Positions 53,615 through 62,734 of a stretch of 64,000 bases of DNA are shown here, piece after piece. This DNA is from Microbacterium esteraromaticum. GTDB taxonomy: Bacteria; Actinomycetota; Actinomycetes; Actinomycetales; Microbacteriaceae. A program made the position numbers and the translations under genes. The notes under the pieces were generated by a model. That model was not told the origin of the DNA. It searched no databases and saw only the letters and a list, made by a program, of their open reading frames with translations. The stretch lies in contig NZ_JAEMWU010000001.1 of NCBI RefSeq assembly GCF_017303215.1, positions 1,922,001 to 1,986,000 on the forward strand, read 5' to 3'. The stretch's first letter is position 1, and the number at the start of each line of letters is the position of its first letter.

Positions 53615-55279
53615 TCAGGCCGTCGTCAGGTCGCGACGTCGGAACCCGGCGACGCCGATGCCGATCAGCGCGACCGCCGCGGCCGTGAGCACCGCCACGG
53701 CGGACCACGATAGATCCTGAGCGGGGTACTGACCGACGTGTCGGAACACCGAGGTCGACAACAGCGCCTCGTCGAGCTGCAGCATGTCGCCGAACAGGCT
53801 CAGTGCCGTCCCCCACCCGAACACGGCCCACGTGAGGCCGACGAGCCGCGGGGCGAACCCGTAGAGCGCGACGGCGAGTCCCAGCAGAGCCCACACGGAA
53901 GTGACCTGCGCGATCTGTCCAACGAGCACGTCACCGAGCAGCCCCCACTCATCCGTTGCGAGTGCGGCACCGATGCCGTTGCCCACCCCTGCCAGCGCGA
54001 GCAGCCAGACCGAGCCGAGCGCGGCGACGATGGTCCACGACAGCAGCCATCCGGCGCGTGACACCGAGGCGGCGAGTACCGGCTCCGTACGGACCGACTG
54101 TTCCTCGCCGACCAAGGCCTGCACCGAGAGGATGGCGAACACAGCCACCATGAACGCGAAGTAGACGCTCATGAAGCCCAGATAGCCCTCGATGATCCCC
54201 TCGGTCCCTCCGAAGATGATCATGATCTCGTCGGGCAGCCCGGCCGCATTCTCGACCATGGGCTCGGCGAACGTGCCGAAAGTGATGCCGCCGAGCAGGA
54301 TCGCCACCGACCACCACACCAGCGCAGAGCGCTGTAGGCGGAAGGCCAGGGACAGGGGTCCGCGCAGCCAGCCCGGAGCGCGACCCGCGCCGAGCCGGTC
54401 CTGAAGGATGCCCGCGGCGAGATCGCGGCGAGACTGTAGTGCCACGGCGGTCGTCGTGCACAGTACCGCGAACCCGAGCGACAGCAGCAGGGGCCACCAC
54501 CGGTCAAGAGTCAGCGGTGCCGTCTGCTGCGACCAGCCGAGAGGTGACAGCCACGAGAGCCAGCCGAGGTCGCCGCCCTGTGCGCGGGACATGTCCCCGA
54601 GTCCGCGGATGACGAACGCTGCTCCGAGCACCGCTCCGGCCATGCCTGAGGCGGCCCGTGAGAACGCCGACAACTGCACGGTGACAGCTGTCACGCCCGC
54701 GAAGACGAGCCCGACGGCGCCGACACTGCAGGCGAACAACAGCGATGGCCCGAATGCTTCCGGCTCCAATGGGGAGAAGTGGAAGGCGAGTGTCATCAGC
54801 ACGGTCATGACGACGTTCATCAGCGCTACGAGGATCAGCGCGGCCGCGAGCTGCGCGTGTCGACCGACGACGTTGGCACGTACGAGCTCGGCTCGTCCTG
54901 CTTGTTCCTCGGCTCTGGTGTGCCGTGAGACGGTGAGGATGCTCATCAGCGCTGCGCCGAGCATCAGATAGACGCCGTAGATCCCCACCACGATCCTGCC
55001 GACTGTGATCTCGTCGAAACCATAGCCGGGGCCACCGATGAGCGCGATGACCGGGTTCCGCGCCAGCGCGGCGAAGCCCTGCACTGCCGTCTCATCGAGA
55101 ATGAGGCCGATCGCGTTCGCGAAGTACGCCATCATCAGCGTCAAACCGAGCACCCACGATGTGAAGCGCACACGGTCGCGGCGCAGCATGAAGAGCAGGA
55201 GCCTGCCCGTCCCGGTCAGCGAGCCGCCGGATCCGGATGCCACGTGCACCCGCGTCGGTGCGTCCAGCACAGCGGTCAT
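53615..55279 (-). CDS. ABC transporter permease (ABC-2 type exporter)
   Basis: A 554-residue membrane protein with about twelve helices in two similar halves ([23 protein letters not shown] and later [21 protein letters not shown]), the layout of actinobacterial antibiotic exporters. [29 protein letters not shown] and [25 protein letters not shown] are the matched cytoplasmic loops of the two halves. It works with the ATPase encoded upstream (ATGA overlap). Confidence 0.92.
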   Translation of the reverse strand: MTAVLDAPTRVHVASGSGGSLTGTGRLLLFMLRRDRVRFTSWVLGLTLMMAYFANAIGLILDETAVQGFAALARNPVIALIGGPGYGFDEITVGRIVVGIYGVYLMLGAALMSILTVSRHTRAEEQAGRAELVRANVVGRHAQLAAALILVALMNVVMTVLMTLAFHFSPLEPEAFGPSLLFACSVGAVGLVFAGVTAVTVQLSAFSRAASGMAGAVLGAAFVIRGLGDMSRAQGGDLGWLSWLSPLGWSQQTAPLTLDRWWPLLLSLGFAVLCTTTAVALQSRRDLAAGILQDRLGAGRAPGWLRGPLSLAFRLQRSALVWWSVAILLGGITFGTFAEPMVENAAGLPDEIMIIFGGTEGIIEGYLGFMSVYFAFMVAVFAILSVQALVGEEQSVRTEPVLAASVSRAGWLLSWTIVAALGSVWLLALAGVGNGIGAALATDEWGLLGDVLVGQIAQVTSVWALLGLAVALYGFAPRLVGLTWAVFGWGTALSLFGDMLQLDEALLSTSVFRHVGQYPAQDLSWSAVAVLTAAAVALIGIGVAGFRRRDLTTA

Positions 55280-56199
55280 GATGCGCTCCTGCTGAGCTCG
55301 TCACCGTAGTGGCGCAGCAGCAACTGCTCCAGCGTCGGCGGTGCGGCGGTCAACGTCTGCACACCGAGCGCGGAGAGCTCGCGCATGATCTCGGGGAGGT
55401 GTTGGGTGTCGGCATCGAAGCGAAGCTGGCTACCGTCCCGCAGGTAGTTGTGGATGCCCTCCCGCGCCTCCAAACCGGCCGGTGCGGTCGTCGTCTGCGC
55501 CGTCACCGACGTCCGCCCGAGGTGCCGCAACTCCCCGAGTGTTCCCGACTCCACGATCTTGCCGTTGCGCACGATCGAGATCCGGTCCGCGAGCACCTCG
55601 ACCTGCGCGAGGATGTGGCTGGAGAGCAGTACCGTGCGTCCGGCTTCCTTGGCCTCTCGAATGCACTCCTGGAAGACCGCCTCCATGAGCGGGTCAAGAC
55701 CGGCGGTCGGCTCGTCGAGAAGCAGCAGTTCGACGTTCGAGGCCAGCGCCGAGATCAGCGCGACCTTCTGCCGATTCCCCTTGGAGTAGGTGCGTCCCTT
55801 CTTTCGCGGGTCGAGATCGAAGCGCTCGATCAGCTCGTCGCGCTTCTTCTCGTCGATCCGGCCGCGCAGGCGCGCGAACAGGTCGATGGCCTCACCGCCG
55901 GTGAGATTCGGCCAGAGCTCCACGTCGCCGGGAACATAGGCCAGACGTCGGTGCAGGGTGACGGCGTCGGTCCAGGGATCACCGCCGAGTACGCGTACGG
56001 TTCCGGAGTCGTGCCGGAGGATGCCGAGGAGCACGCGGATGGTGGTCGACTTGCCCGCGCCGTTGGGGCCGAGGAAGCCGTGCACCTCCCCCGGTGCCAC
56101 GTCGAGAGTCAGCCCATCGAGAGCGCGCACGGCGCCGAAGGACTTGGTGAGGTTCGAGATGCTGATGGCGGATGCCGCCGAATCGGTCTGCTGGTTCAT
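55276..56199 (-). CDS. ABC transporter ATP-binding protein
   Basis: A 307-residue ATPase of the DrrA type. Walker A is [10 protein letters not shown], the signature [17 protein letters not shown], Walker [14 protein letters not shown] and the switch His in [12 protein letters not shown]. The C-terminal 80 residues (from [10 protein letters not shown]) form the regulatory extension typical of drug exporters. GGAGAA precedes the ATG at 56199. Middle gene of tetR-ABC-permease, transcribed together on the minus strand. Confidence 0.94.
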   Translation of the reverse strand: MNQQTDSAASAISISNLTKSFGAVRALDGLTLDVAPGEVHGFLGPNGAGKSTTIRVLLGILRHDSGTVRVLGGDPWTDAVTLHRRLAYVPGDVELWPNLTGGEAIDLFARLRGRIDEKKRDELIERFDLDPRKKGRTYSKGNRQKVALISALASNVELLLLDEPTAGLDPLMEAVFQECIREAKEAGRTVLLSSHILAQVEVLADRISIVRNGKIVESGTLGELRHLGRTSVTAQTTTAPAGLEAREGIHNYLRDGSQLRFDADTQHLPEIMRELSALGVQTLTAAPPTLEQLLLRHYGDELSRSAS

Positions 56200-56231
56200 G
56201 ATCGTTCTCCATCGAGGTCTGGGGGGGCAGT

Positions 56232-56900
56232 TCACGGGACCGGTTCTGCAGGAGGATCGTGCTGGCTGCCCGGCGTCGCGCGCGGACCGGGAGTCGCGTG
56301 CGACTCGGGCACGGACTCGATGAAGCCGTGGAGATAGAGGTCGTAGAGCGATGGCGCGATCCGCCCCATCGAGTCCTGCAGATCGGCCGTACCGAGCGCC
56401 CGACGCAGTTTGGGTTCGAGCATCAGTGGCGCCAGCGCCAGTGCGGCGATCGTCGCGGACTGGGCGCGACGGTCTTCCCCCTGTCGCATGGTGTACCCCG
56501 CGAATCCGTCCTCGATGAACCTCTCGACCATGTCGACATAGTGATCGAAGAAGCGCTGCCCGTGCTCGGAGGGGTCGAGGATCGACTTCAGCAGGTACTC
56601 GGCATGGGTACGCATCTCTGGGTCGCCGAACAACTCCGCAACGACGAAGGGAGAGCGGTGCGCGTTCTCGCGCTTGCGTGCGGTGAGCACCGCGAAAACG
56701 TGATCATCGCAGACAGCACGCAGTGCGTCCTTCGATCCGAAGTGATGGATCACGAGTCCGGGAGAGACACCGGCAGCCGCAGCGATCCCGCGCACCGTCG
56801 TCTTCGCGAAACCGTGCGCCGCAAACTCCCCCACGGCGGCGTCGCGGATGCGCGCTGCCGTCTCTGGCGCTGTGTGCGGCGCTCGTCTGGTTGAACTCAT
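56232..56900 (-). CDS. TetR-family repressor of the ABC exporter
   Basis: A 222-residue TetR protein with HTH region [42 protein letters not shown]. It is the first gene of the exporter operon and carries its own promoter and a dyad over the -10 box, so self-repression is likely with drug-like ligands as inducers (inference). The start codon lies seven bases from the -10 box, so the message may be leaderless. Confidence 0.92.
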   Translation of the reverse strand: MSSTRRAPHTAPETAARIRDAAVGEFAAHGFAKTTVRGIAAAAGVSPGLVIHHFGSKDALRAVCDDHVFAVLTARKRENAHRSPFVVAELFGDPEMRTHAEYLLKSILDPSEHGQRFFDHYVDMVERFIEDGFAGYTMRQGEDRRAQSATIAALALAPLMLEPKLRRALGTADLQDSMGRIAPSLYDLYLHGFIESVPESHATPGPRATPGSQHDPPAEPVP

Positions 56901-56936
56901 GTTTAATATTGAACGCCTGTTTCATATCCGTGTCAA
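56901..56936 (-). promoter_or_regulatory. Promoter and operator of the tetR-ABC operon
   Basis: On the minus strand TTGACA (56936-56931) and TTCAAT (56913-56908) are 17 bases apart, the best -35 box in the window. GTTTAATATTGAAC (56901-56914) is a 14-bp palindrome with a single mismatched pair and covers the -10 box, as expected for an autorepressor site. Confidence 0.7.
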
Positions 56937-57038
56937 GAGATATCGGCGCACGGGCTACGACGCCTTTCGCGCGGTCGGTGCACGCGCGAGACTGGAGGCC
57001 CGGTCGGTTCCGTAGCCACCGCCGGAGAGGAGAACCGG

Positions 57039-57380
57039 ATGACCAAGTACCTGATCTCATTCCCCAGCGGCGCGATGGATGTCTCCGACGAGGAGCTTCC
57101 CAGCGTGGCGGCCGCGGCGCATGCCGTCGTGCGCGAGGCGAAGGCAGCCGGCGTCTGGGTCTTCGGCGGTGGCATCGACGAGTCGGTCGAGCCGCTCCTG
57201 GTCGACGCGGATGGCAATGCCACACCGGGCACGTACCCGCAGACCGCGCGAATCGAGGGCGGATACTCCGTGCTCGAACTGCCCTCGGCGGAAGCCGCCG
57301 TCGAATGGGCGGCGAAGATCGCCCGCGCCTGCCGCTGCGCGCAGGAGGTGCGCGCGTTCCAGTACGACCCCGAGAGCTGA
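57039..57380 (+). CDS. YCII-related protein
   Basis: A 113-residue ferredoxin-like YCII/YciI protein. MTKYLISFPSG... is the first strand, GTYPQTARIEGGYSVLELPSAEAAVEWAAKIARACRCAQEVRAF the typical end (GGYxxxxxxSxxEAxxWAxxxP). Many members are of unknown role; some are dehalogenases or are fused to sigma factors. GGAGAGGAG precedes the ATG. Confidence 0.88.
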   Translation: MTKYLISFPSGAMDVSDEELPSVAAAAHAVVREAKAAGVWVFGGGIDESVEPLLVDADGNATPGTYPQTARIEGGYSVLELPSAEAAVEWAAKIARACRCAQEVRAFQYDPES

Positions 57381-57408
57381 TCGCGACATCCACACGAACC
57401 CGTCGCAG

Positions 57409-57414
57409 TAGCCT
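57409..57414 (+). promoter_or_regulatory. -10 box for leaderless MFS gene
   Basis: TAGCCT ends six bases before the GTG at 57421, with no ribosome binding site. Confidence 0.5.
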
Positions 57415-57420
57415 GGACCT

Positions 57421-58749
57421 GTGACCACCGCTCCCCCGCTCAGTTCGACACCGGGCTGGCGGGCATGGCTCGTGTGGGGTGTCGCTGTTGCCGCGTACAT
57501 CCTCGCGATCACCAACCGCAGCTCACTCAGCGCCGTCGGAGTCGATGCGGCCGAGCGGTTCCAGGCGGATGCCGCCACGCTGTCTCTCTTCGCGGTCGTA
57601 CAGCTGGCCGTGTACGGCGGCATGCAGTTGCCCGTCGGGGTGCTGCTGGACCGATACGGCTCACGCCCGATCATGGTCATCGGCATGTTGCTGATGGCGC
57701 TGGGACAGTTCGTCATGGCGATCTCGCCCAGCATCGGCATCGCCCTGGTCGCCCGCGTGCTGCTGGGCGCCGGCGACGCCGCGATCTTCCCCGCCGTGCT
57801 GCGACTGGTCGCGACCTGGTTCCCCGCGCAGCGCGGACCTGTGATGGTCCAGATGACGGGGCTCGTCGGGCAGACCGGGCAGCTGGCGGCACTGCTTCCG
57901 CTCGCCGCGCTGCTGCACGCCACGACGTGGACGATCACCTTCGGCAGCGTCGCCGGCCTGGGCCTGCTGTTCGCGATCCTGGTGTGGGCGATCGTGCGCA
58001 ATCACCCACCCGAGCAGCCGGCGGACGTCAGTGTGAACACCGAGACGGGCGCGGTGCGCGTGGTCACGTCGGCAATCGACACCGGTGTCGGCATCCGCGC
58101 CGCGTGGGCGCACCCCGGCACGCGCTTGGCATTCTGGTCGCACTTCACGACGCCGTTCGCCTCGACCGCATTCCTGCTGCTGTGGGGCATGCCCTATCTC
58201 ACCGCCGGTGAGGGGCTCAGCGCGGCAGCCGCCGCTGCCCTTTTGTCGCTCAACGTCGTGGTCGCCATGGCGCTGAGCCCCATCCTCGGCATCCTTTCGC
58301 GACGCATTCCCACGCGTCGCTCACTCGCGCTCGTACTCCCGAGCATCGGCATCCAAGTGGTCGCCTGGGTCACCGTCGCGTTCTGGCCGGGGCCCGCACC
58401 GATGTGGCTCCTCACCGTGCTCGTGATCTGCCTGGCCGCCGGTGGACCGGCATCCATGATCGCGTTCGACCACGCTCGCACGCACAACCCGGCCCACCGC
58501 TTGAGCACCGCGACCGGCGTCACCAACTCGGGCGGATTCCTCGCCGCGCTCACCGCGATCTTCCTGATCGGACTCACCCTCGACCTGCAAGGCGCGGGTA
58601 CGCCCGACACCTACACGCTGGAGGCGTTCCGCTGGGCGTTCCTGACCCAACTACCGCTGTGGGCGATCGGCGTCGCGTTCATCATCCACGAGCGCAAGAG
58701 CACCCGCATCCGCATGGGACTCGATCCCGAGCGCAAACGGCACCGCTGA
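57421..58749 (+). CDS. Major facilitator superfamily transporter
   Basis: A 442-residue, twelve-helix MFS protein. The loop 2-3 motif reads PVGVLLDRYGSRPIMVIG (variant of GxxxDRxGRR), helix 4 has VARVLLGAGDAAIFPAVLRLVATWFPAQRG, and a second-half counterpart is LSRRIPTRRSL. The layout resembles organic-anion or NarK-like porters. Cargo cannot be told. The final cytoplasmic tail is basic (STRIRMGLDPERKRHR). Confidence 0.92.
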   Translation: MTTAPPLSSTPGWRAWLVWGVAVAAYILAITNRSSLSAVGVDAAERFQADAATLSLFAVVQLAVYGGMQLPVGVLLDRYGSRPIMVIGMLLMALGQFVMAISPSIGIALVARVLLGAGDAAIFPAVLRLVATWFPAQRGPVMVQMTGLVGQTGQLAALLPLAALLHATTWTITFGSVAGLGLLFAILVWAIVRNHPPEQPADVSVNTETGAVRVVTSAIDTGVGIRAAWAHPGTRLAFWSHFTTPFASTAFLLLWGMPYLTAGEGLSAAAAAALLSLNVVVAMALSPILGILSRRIPTRRSLALVLPSIGIQVVAWVTVAFWPGPAPMWLLTVLVICLAAGGPASMIAFDHARTHNPAHRLSTATGVTNSGGFLAALTAIFLIGLTLDLQGAGTPDTYTLEAFRWAFLTQLPLWAIGVAFIIHERKSTRIRMGLDPERKRHR

Positions 58750-58761
58750 CGCCCCGCGCGA

Positions 58762-59508
58762 TCAGCGTCCGCGCGGGGTCCATCCCACCGGTCGCACTCC
58801 CCCGCGCCCGCCGCGTTCGAGGTCGGCGCGCGCCGACCACCCCTGCGCGGCCTCAACGCCGTCGAACCCGCCTCGCGCCAGACGCATGCCGACATCGTCG
58901 TGATGCATGCGCGGGGCACCACCACGACGGACGGATGCCCGGACGCTCCATGCATCGTCGGCGAAGCCGCCCCCTCGGAACACCCGATAGTCGTCGTAGC
59001 GTTCGGGGTCGAGCAGGTCCCAGCACCACTCCCACACATTGCCCAGCGTGTCGAACAGCCCGTTCAGGTTGGGCAGTCTCAGACCGACATCCTGCGGAGT
59101 AGAGACCCCATCGCGCACAGTCCAGGCGACGTCGGCCAGCGGTCCATAGTGCGGACCCGCCGAACCGGCACGACACGCGTACTCCCACTCGGCTTCGGTG
59201 GGCAGGCGGTAGCCGTCACTGTCAACGTGCCAGGTGACTTCCTCGCCATCGAATGTGTACGCGGGGTCGAGCCCCTCCCATTCGGATGCCGCATTGCAGA
59301 ACCGCACCGCGCGCAGCCAGCTCAGATCCCGCGCGGGGCGTCTCGGGTGCACAGCCGGCACCCCCAGCACCTCGGCGAACTGTTCTTCTGTGACTGCGAA
59401 GACACCGATCTCGAAGGGTTCCAGATCGACGGCTCGATGCTCGTCACGCCGAGCATCGTGCAGTGTCACCCGACCGGCGGGGAGCTGCCGCATGTGCCAG
59501 AGGTCCAT
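58762..59508 (-). CDS. SUMF1-domain (formylglycine-generating-enzyme family) protein lacking FGE cysteines
   Basis: A 248-residue FGE-sulfatase/SUMF1 domain protein: VTEEQFAEVL, YRLPTEAEWEYACRAG, GNVWEWCWDLLDP and the RVFRGGGF...VRASVRR...GMRLAR ending. In true formylglycine-generating enzymes the stretch after RGGSF holds two cysteines (CHxSYC) that bind copper; here it reads FADDAWSVRASVRR, with none. It is thus unlikely to activate the sulfatase 6 kb away. It is the last gene of an SGNH-YczE-SUMF1 operon, three bases after the previous stop. Confidence 0.88.
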   Translation of the reverse strand: MDLWHMRQLPAGRVTLHDARRDEHRAVDLEPFEIGVFAVTEEQFAEVLGVPAVHPRRPARDLSWLRAVRFCNAASEWEGLDPAYTFDGEEVTWHVDSDGYRLPTEAEWEYACRAGSAGPHYGPLADVAWTVRDGVSTPQDVGLRLPNLNGLFDTLGNVWEWCWDLLDPERYDDYRVFRGGGFADDAWSVRASVRRGGAPRMHHDDVGMRLARGGFDGVEAAQGWSARADLERGGRGGVRPVGWTPRGR

Positions 59509-59511
59509 GGC

Positions 59512-60174
59512 TCAGCCGCTCACCGGAACGGGGCCGGTACGCGCCTCAGTGTCGCGCCGGGGTGGTTCGCCCCCGTCGAGACGCACCGCGAACACCCGCA
59601 GGAAGAACTGGCAGAGCGGCCCCACCAGCAGCGCGAACGCCACCGTGCCGACACCGACGTTGCCGCCGAGCACCCAGCCGATCAGAACGACGGTCACCTC
59701 CAGCGCGGTCCGCACGACCCAGATCGGCAGTCCCCATCGGGCGTGCAACCCCGTCATCAGACCGTCGCGGGGCCCGGGCCCGAAGTGCGCCCCGATGTAG
59801 AGTCCCGTCGCGGCTGACAGGACGAGCAGACCAATCGCGAAGAAAAGCACCCGCAGCCACAGCGCTTCTGGGGCGGGGATGAGCAGAAAGCCGACATCGG
59901 CTGCCGGCCCCACACCGAGAGCGTTGACGATCGTTCCGAACCCGGGCTTCTGCCCGATCGGGATCCACAGCAGCAGTACCACCGCGCTGACCAGGATCGT
60001 CACCATTCCGAACGACAGCGGCACGTGCAGGCTGATGCCCTGAGACAGCACGTCCCACGGCGCCGCGCCCACCGCGCCCTCGACCATGAATGCGATTCCG
60101 ATGCCGTACAGGAACACCCCGATGAAGAGTTGGGTCAACCGCCGCGGCATGCGGCGCCCGGTGAAACGACTCAC
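59512..60174 (-). CDS. YczE/YitT-like membrane protein
   Basis: A 220-residue five-helix membrane protein of the YczE/YyaS family (COG2364). GVFLYGIGIAFMVEGAVGAAPWDVLSQGIS is the characteristic start, and GAHFGPGPRDGLMTGL the conserved GPGPRD loop. Role unknown. The GTG start overlaps the SGNH gene stop (GTGA). Confidence 0.9.
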   Translation of the reverse strand: MSRFTGRRMPRRLTQLFIGVFLYGIGIAFMVEGAVGAAPWDVLSQGISLHVPLSFGMVTILVSAVVLLLWIPIGQKPGFGTIVNALGVGPAADVGFLLIPAPEALWLRVLFFAIGLLVLSAATGLYIGAHFGPGPRDGLMTGLHARWGLPIWVVRTALEVTVVLIGWVLGGNVGVGTVAFALLVGPLCQFFLRVFAVRLDGGEPPRRDTEARTGPVPVSG

Positions 60175-60926
60175 TGCGGCACCCGTTCGACCCAGTCGCC
60201 GTACTTCGCAGCGCGCCCGTCACCCGATGACGTGCGCGTCACTCGGCGCTTGATCCACGGGCCGACATACTCGCGGTAGTACGCCCAGCCCGACGGGCCG
60301 AGCGGCAACTCGGTGGTCGGCGACCACCACGACTCGTGCGGATCGAGGCCCAGCGCGTCCAGCACCCGCGCGGCGACACGGTGGTGACCGTTCGCGTTCA
60401 TGTGCAACCGGTCCTGCGACCAGTACCGCGGACGCGACAGTTCCTCATCGGGCCAGTTCCAGGCATGGATGATGTCCGTGCGCCCCTCGATGCGGCGCAT
60501 GACCGCTTCAGCGAGCACGTCGCCGCGCTTCTGGAACACGTCCCCCATCGGCAGTTGTGCACTGGGATTCGCCCCCGACAGCAGGATCAGCTGCACACCT
60601 TGCTCGTCGCAGCGTCGCAGCACGCGTGAGAATGCGTCGGCGATGTGCTCGATATCGGCGTTGGGTCGCATGATGTCGTTTCCCCCGCCGTTGAACGACA
60701 GGTGTGTGGGGCGCAACGCCAGGGCTCGCTCGAGCTGGTCCTCGACGATCGGCCAGACCAACCGCCCACGGATCGCCAGGTTCGCATACTGCACCGGCTT
60801 GCCCGTGGCATCCGCCCAGCCCTGAGCGACGAGGTCGGCCCACCCGCGCACGGTACCGTCGGGAAGCTCATCGCCGACGCCCTCGGTGAACGAGTCGCCG
60901 ATCGCCACGAAACGCACTGCCGCCAT
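60171..60926 (-). CDS. SGNH/GDSL hydrolase (paralogue)
   Basis: A 251-residue SGNH esterase with block I VAIGDSFTEGVGD, Gly in LAIRGR, Asn in GGGNDIMRP, and DRLHMNANGHH for the last catalytic residues. It aligns throughout with the protein at 23126-23968, including GWADLVAQ, YANLAIRG and the C-terminal RRVTRTSSGDGRAAKYG. TAGGCT six bases upstream of the ATG predicts a leaderless message. First gene of a three-gene operon. Confidence 0.92.
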   Translation of the reverse strand: MAAVRFVAIGDSFTEGVGDELPDGTVRGWADLVAQGWADATGKPVQYANLAIRGRLVWPIVEDQLERALALRPTHLSFNGGGNDIMRPNADIEHIADAFSRVLRRCDEQGVQLILLSGANPSAQLPMGDVFQKRGDVLAEAVMRRIEGRTDIIHAWNWPDEELSRPRYWSQDRLHMNANGHHRVAARVLDALGLDPHESWWSPTTELPLGPSGWAYYREYVGPWIKRRVTRTSSGDGRAAKYGDWVERVPQ

Positions 60927-60932
60927 GGTGAC

Positions 60933-60938
60933 AGCCTA
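60933..60938 (-). promoter_or_regulatory. -10 box for leaderless SGNH operon
   Basis: TAGGCT on the minus strand, followed by GTCACC and the ATG at 60926. Confidence 0.55.
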
Positions 60939-60973
60939 TTGCCGTGCGGACGGGTCGGGGCCCGCCGACGTAC

Positions 60974-62647
60974 TCAGCCGGCGAACACCGCGCGCAGCGT
61001 GTCGAGGCCGACGCCGCCGATGTCGAGCGCACGCTTGTGGAACCCCTTGAAATCGAAGGCGTCACCCTGCTGAGCACGCGCCGTGGCGAGCACGTCTTCC
61101 CAGATGCGCTGACCGACCTTGTACGACGGCGCCTGTCCCGGCCAGCCGAGGTAGCGGTTGACCTCGAACTGCCGGAACTCGTCGGGCATGTTCACATTGC
61201 GGCGCATCTCATCGAGCGCGTAGTCGTGGTCCCACACGCCATCGCCGTCGAGGCGCGGCTTCTTCAAGTGCACGCCGATGTCGAGCACCACGCGAAGCGC
61301 GCGCATGCGCTGCCCGTCGAGCATTCCCAGGCGATCAGCCGGATCGTCGAGGTAGCCGAGCTGTTCCATCAGGCGCTCGGCGTACAGAGCCCATCCTTCG
61401 GCGTGGCCCGACGTGCCGGCGAGCACACGGCGCCACGTGTTGAGCTCGGCCCGGTTGTACGTCGCCTGCGCGATCTGCAGGTGATGGCCGGGAACGCCCT
61501 CGTGGTAGACGGTGGTCAGCTCGCGCCAGGTGTCGAACTCGGAGACGCCCTCGGGAACCGACCACCACATCCGACCGGGCCGCGAGAAGTCATCGGTCGG
61601 GCCGGTGTAGTAGATCCCGCCCTCCTGGGTCGGGGCGATCATGCACTCGAGCTCGCGAATCTGCTCGGGGATGTCGAAGTGCGAGGCGCCGAGCTCAGCG
61701 ATGGCACGGTCGCTGGTCTCCTGCATCCACCGCTGCAGCGCCTGCGTGCCGTGCAGCTTGCGCGCCGGGTCCGCCTCAAGATGAGCGACGGCCTCCTCCA
61801 CGGTCGCGCCCGGCAGGATCTCGTGCGCGATGGCCTCCTGCTCGGCGATCATTCGCCGCAGTTCCTCTCGGCCCCACTCGTACGTCTCGTCCAGGTCGAT
61901 CGTCGCCCCCAGGAAACGCCGGGAGTTCAGGGCGTACAACTCGCGCCCGACAGCATCCTCATCACCGGCGACGGGAGCGAGCTCGTCGGTGAGGAACGCG
62001 CTCAATGCGTCGTAGGCGACACGCGCGGCCCCCGCGTGGTCGCCGAGATCACGGGCGAGGGATGCCGGAAGCTGACCCTCCTTCGGCGCTGCGCCGGCGA
62101 CGAAGCCGGCGAAGAACCCGTCGTCGGCCGTGTAGCGCGCGATCTGGGTGGCGACCTCGCGCACCTGTCGGCGCGCGGGAACAACACCGTGGCGGATGCC
62201 CTCCCGCAGCGTTTCGGTGTACCCCTGCAGCGCGGCGGGCACCGCTGCAAGGCGTTCGGACACCACCGACCAGTCCTCCACGCTGTCAGTGGGCATCAGG
62301 TCGAACGCCTGACGGAAGTCCTGCGCGGCCGAAGCGATCACGTTGAGATCGCGCAGGTGCCACTGGGCATCATGCAGTTCGGACTGCAGCCGCAACTCCG
62401 CCGACAGGTCGGTCTTGGTGACCTCATCGATGCTGTCGACCGGGTCGAGCGCGTCAAGCTTCGCGAGCGTCTCGCGTGCCGCAGTCACGGCGCGCTCGTG
62501 ACCTTCGGGGCTGACATCGTCCAGGCGGGCGTTCGCCTCATTCCGACCGATGTAGGTGGCCAGCACTGGCGAGAGCTCGACGAGCGTGTCGACCCAGTCC
62601 TCGGCGACCTGGTCGATAGCGGACGGGGTGCGGAGCTCGGAAGTCAT
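60974..62647 (-). CDS. DUF885-family protein, probable zinc metallopeptidase
   Basis: A 557-residue DUF885 protein. VYHEGVPGHHLQIAQ contains an HExxGHH-like zinc motif and GTSGHAEGWALYAERLMEQLG the downstream Glu, as in this group of gluzincin-like enzymes. The N-terminal half is helical. No signal peptide. The biological substrate is not known. TAGGCT ends seven bases before the ATG, so it may be leaderless. Confidence 0.9.
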   Translation of the reverse strand: MTSELRTPSAIDQVAEDWVDTLVELSPVLATYIGRNEANARLDDVSPEGHERAVTAARETLAKLDALDPVDSIDEVTKTDLSAELRLQSELHDAQWHLRDLNVIASAAQDFRQAFDLMPTDSVEDWSVVSERLAAVPAALQGYTETLREGIRHGVVPARRQVREVATQIARYTADDGFFAGFVAGAAPKEGQLPASLARDLGDHAGAARVAYDALSAFLTDELAPVAGDEDAVGRELYALNSRRFLGATIDLDETYEWGREELRRMIAEQEAIAHEILPGATVEEAVAHLEADPARKLHGTQALQRWMQETSDRAIAELGASHFDIPEQIRELECMIAPTQEGGIYYTGPTDDFSRPGRMWWSVPEGVSEFDTWRELTTVYHEGVPGHHLQIAQATYNRAELNTWRRVLAGTSGHAEGWALYAERLMEQLGYLDDPADRLGMLDGQRMRALRVVLDIGVHLKKPRLDGDGVWDHDYALDEMRRNVNMPDEFRQFEVNRYLGWPGQAPSYKVGQRIWEDVLATARAQQGDAFDFKGFHKRALDIGGVGLDTLRAVFAG

Positions 62648-62654
62648 GAGCTCG

Positions 62655-62660
62655 AGCCTA
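62655..62660 (-). promoter_or_regulatory. -10 box for the DUF885 gene
   Basis: TAGGCT on the minus strand with seven bases to the ATG at 62647. Confidence 0.5.
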
Positions 62661-62693
62661 TCCCCGCCCGCCGGTTCCCGGCATCCGATGAAA

Positions 62694-62731
62694 CCGCTGC
62701 GGGCTGCGCCACGTGGCGCAGCCCGCAGCGG
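62694..62731 (-). terminator. Terminator-like hairpin after polA
   Basis: A 38-base perfect palindrome (CCGCTGCGGGCTGCGCCAC and its reverse complement, centre CACGTG) lies three bases past the polA stop. On the minus strand TTTCATC follows, a weak U-tract. It probably ends polA transcription. Confidence 0.75.
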
Positions 62732-62734
62732 GCG

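Noticed and set aside
58762..59508. Sulfatase-activating formylglycine-generating enzyme
   Set aside because: SUMF1 fold is present but the paired cysteines needed for the reaction are missing.
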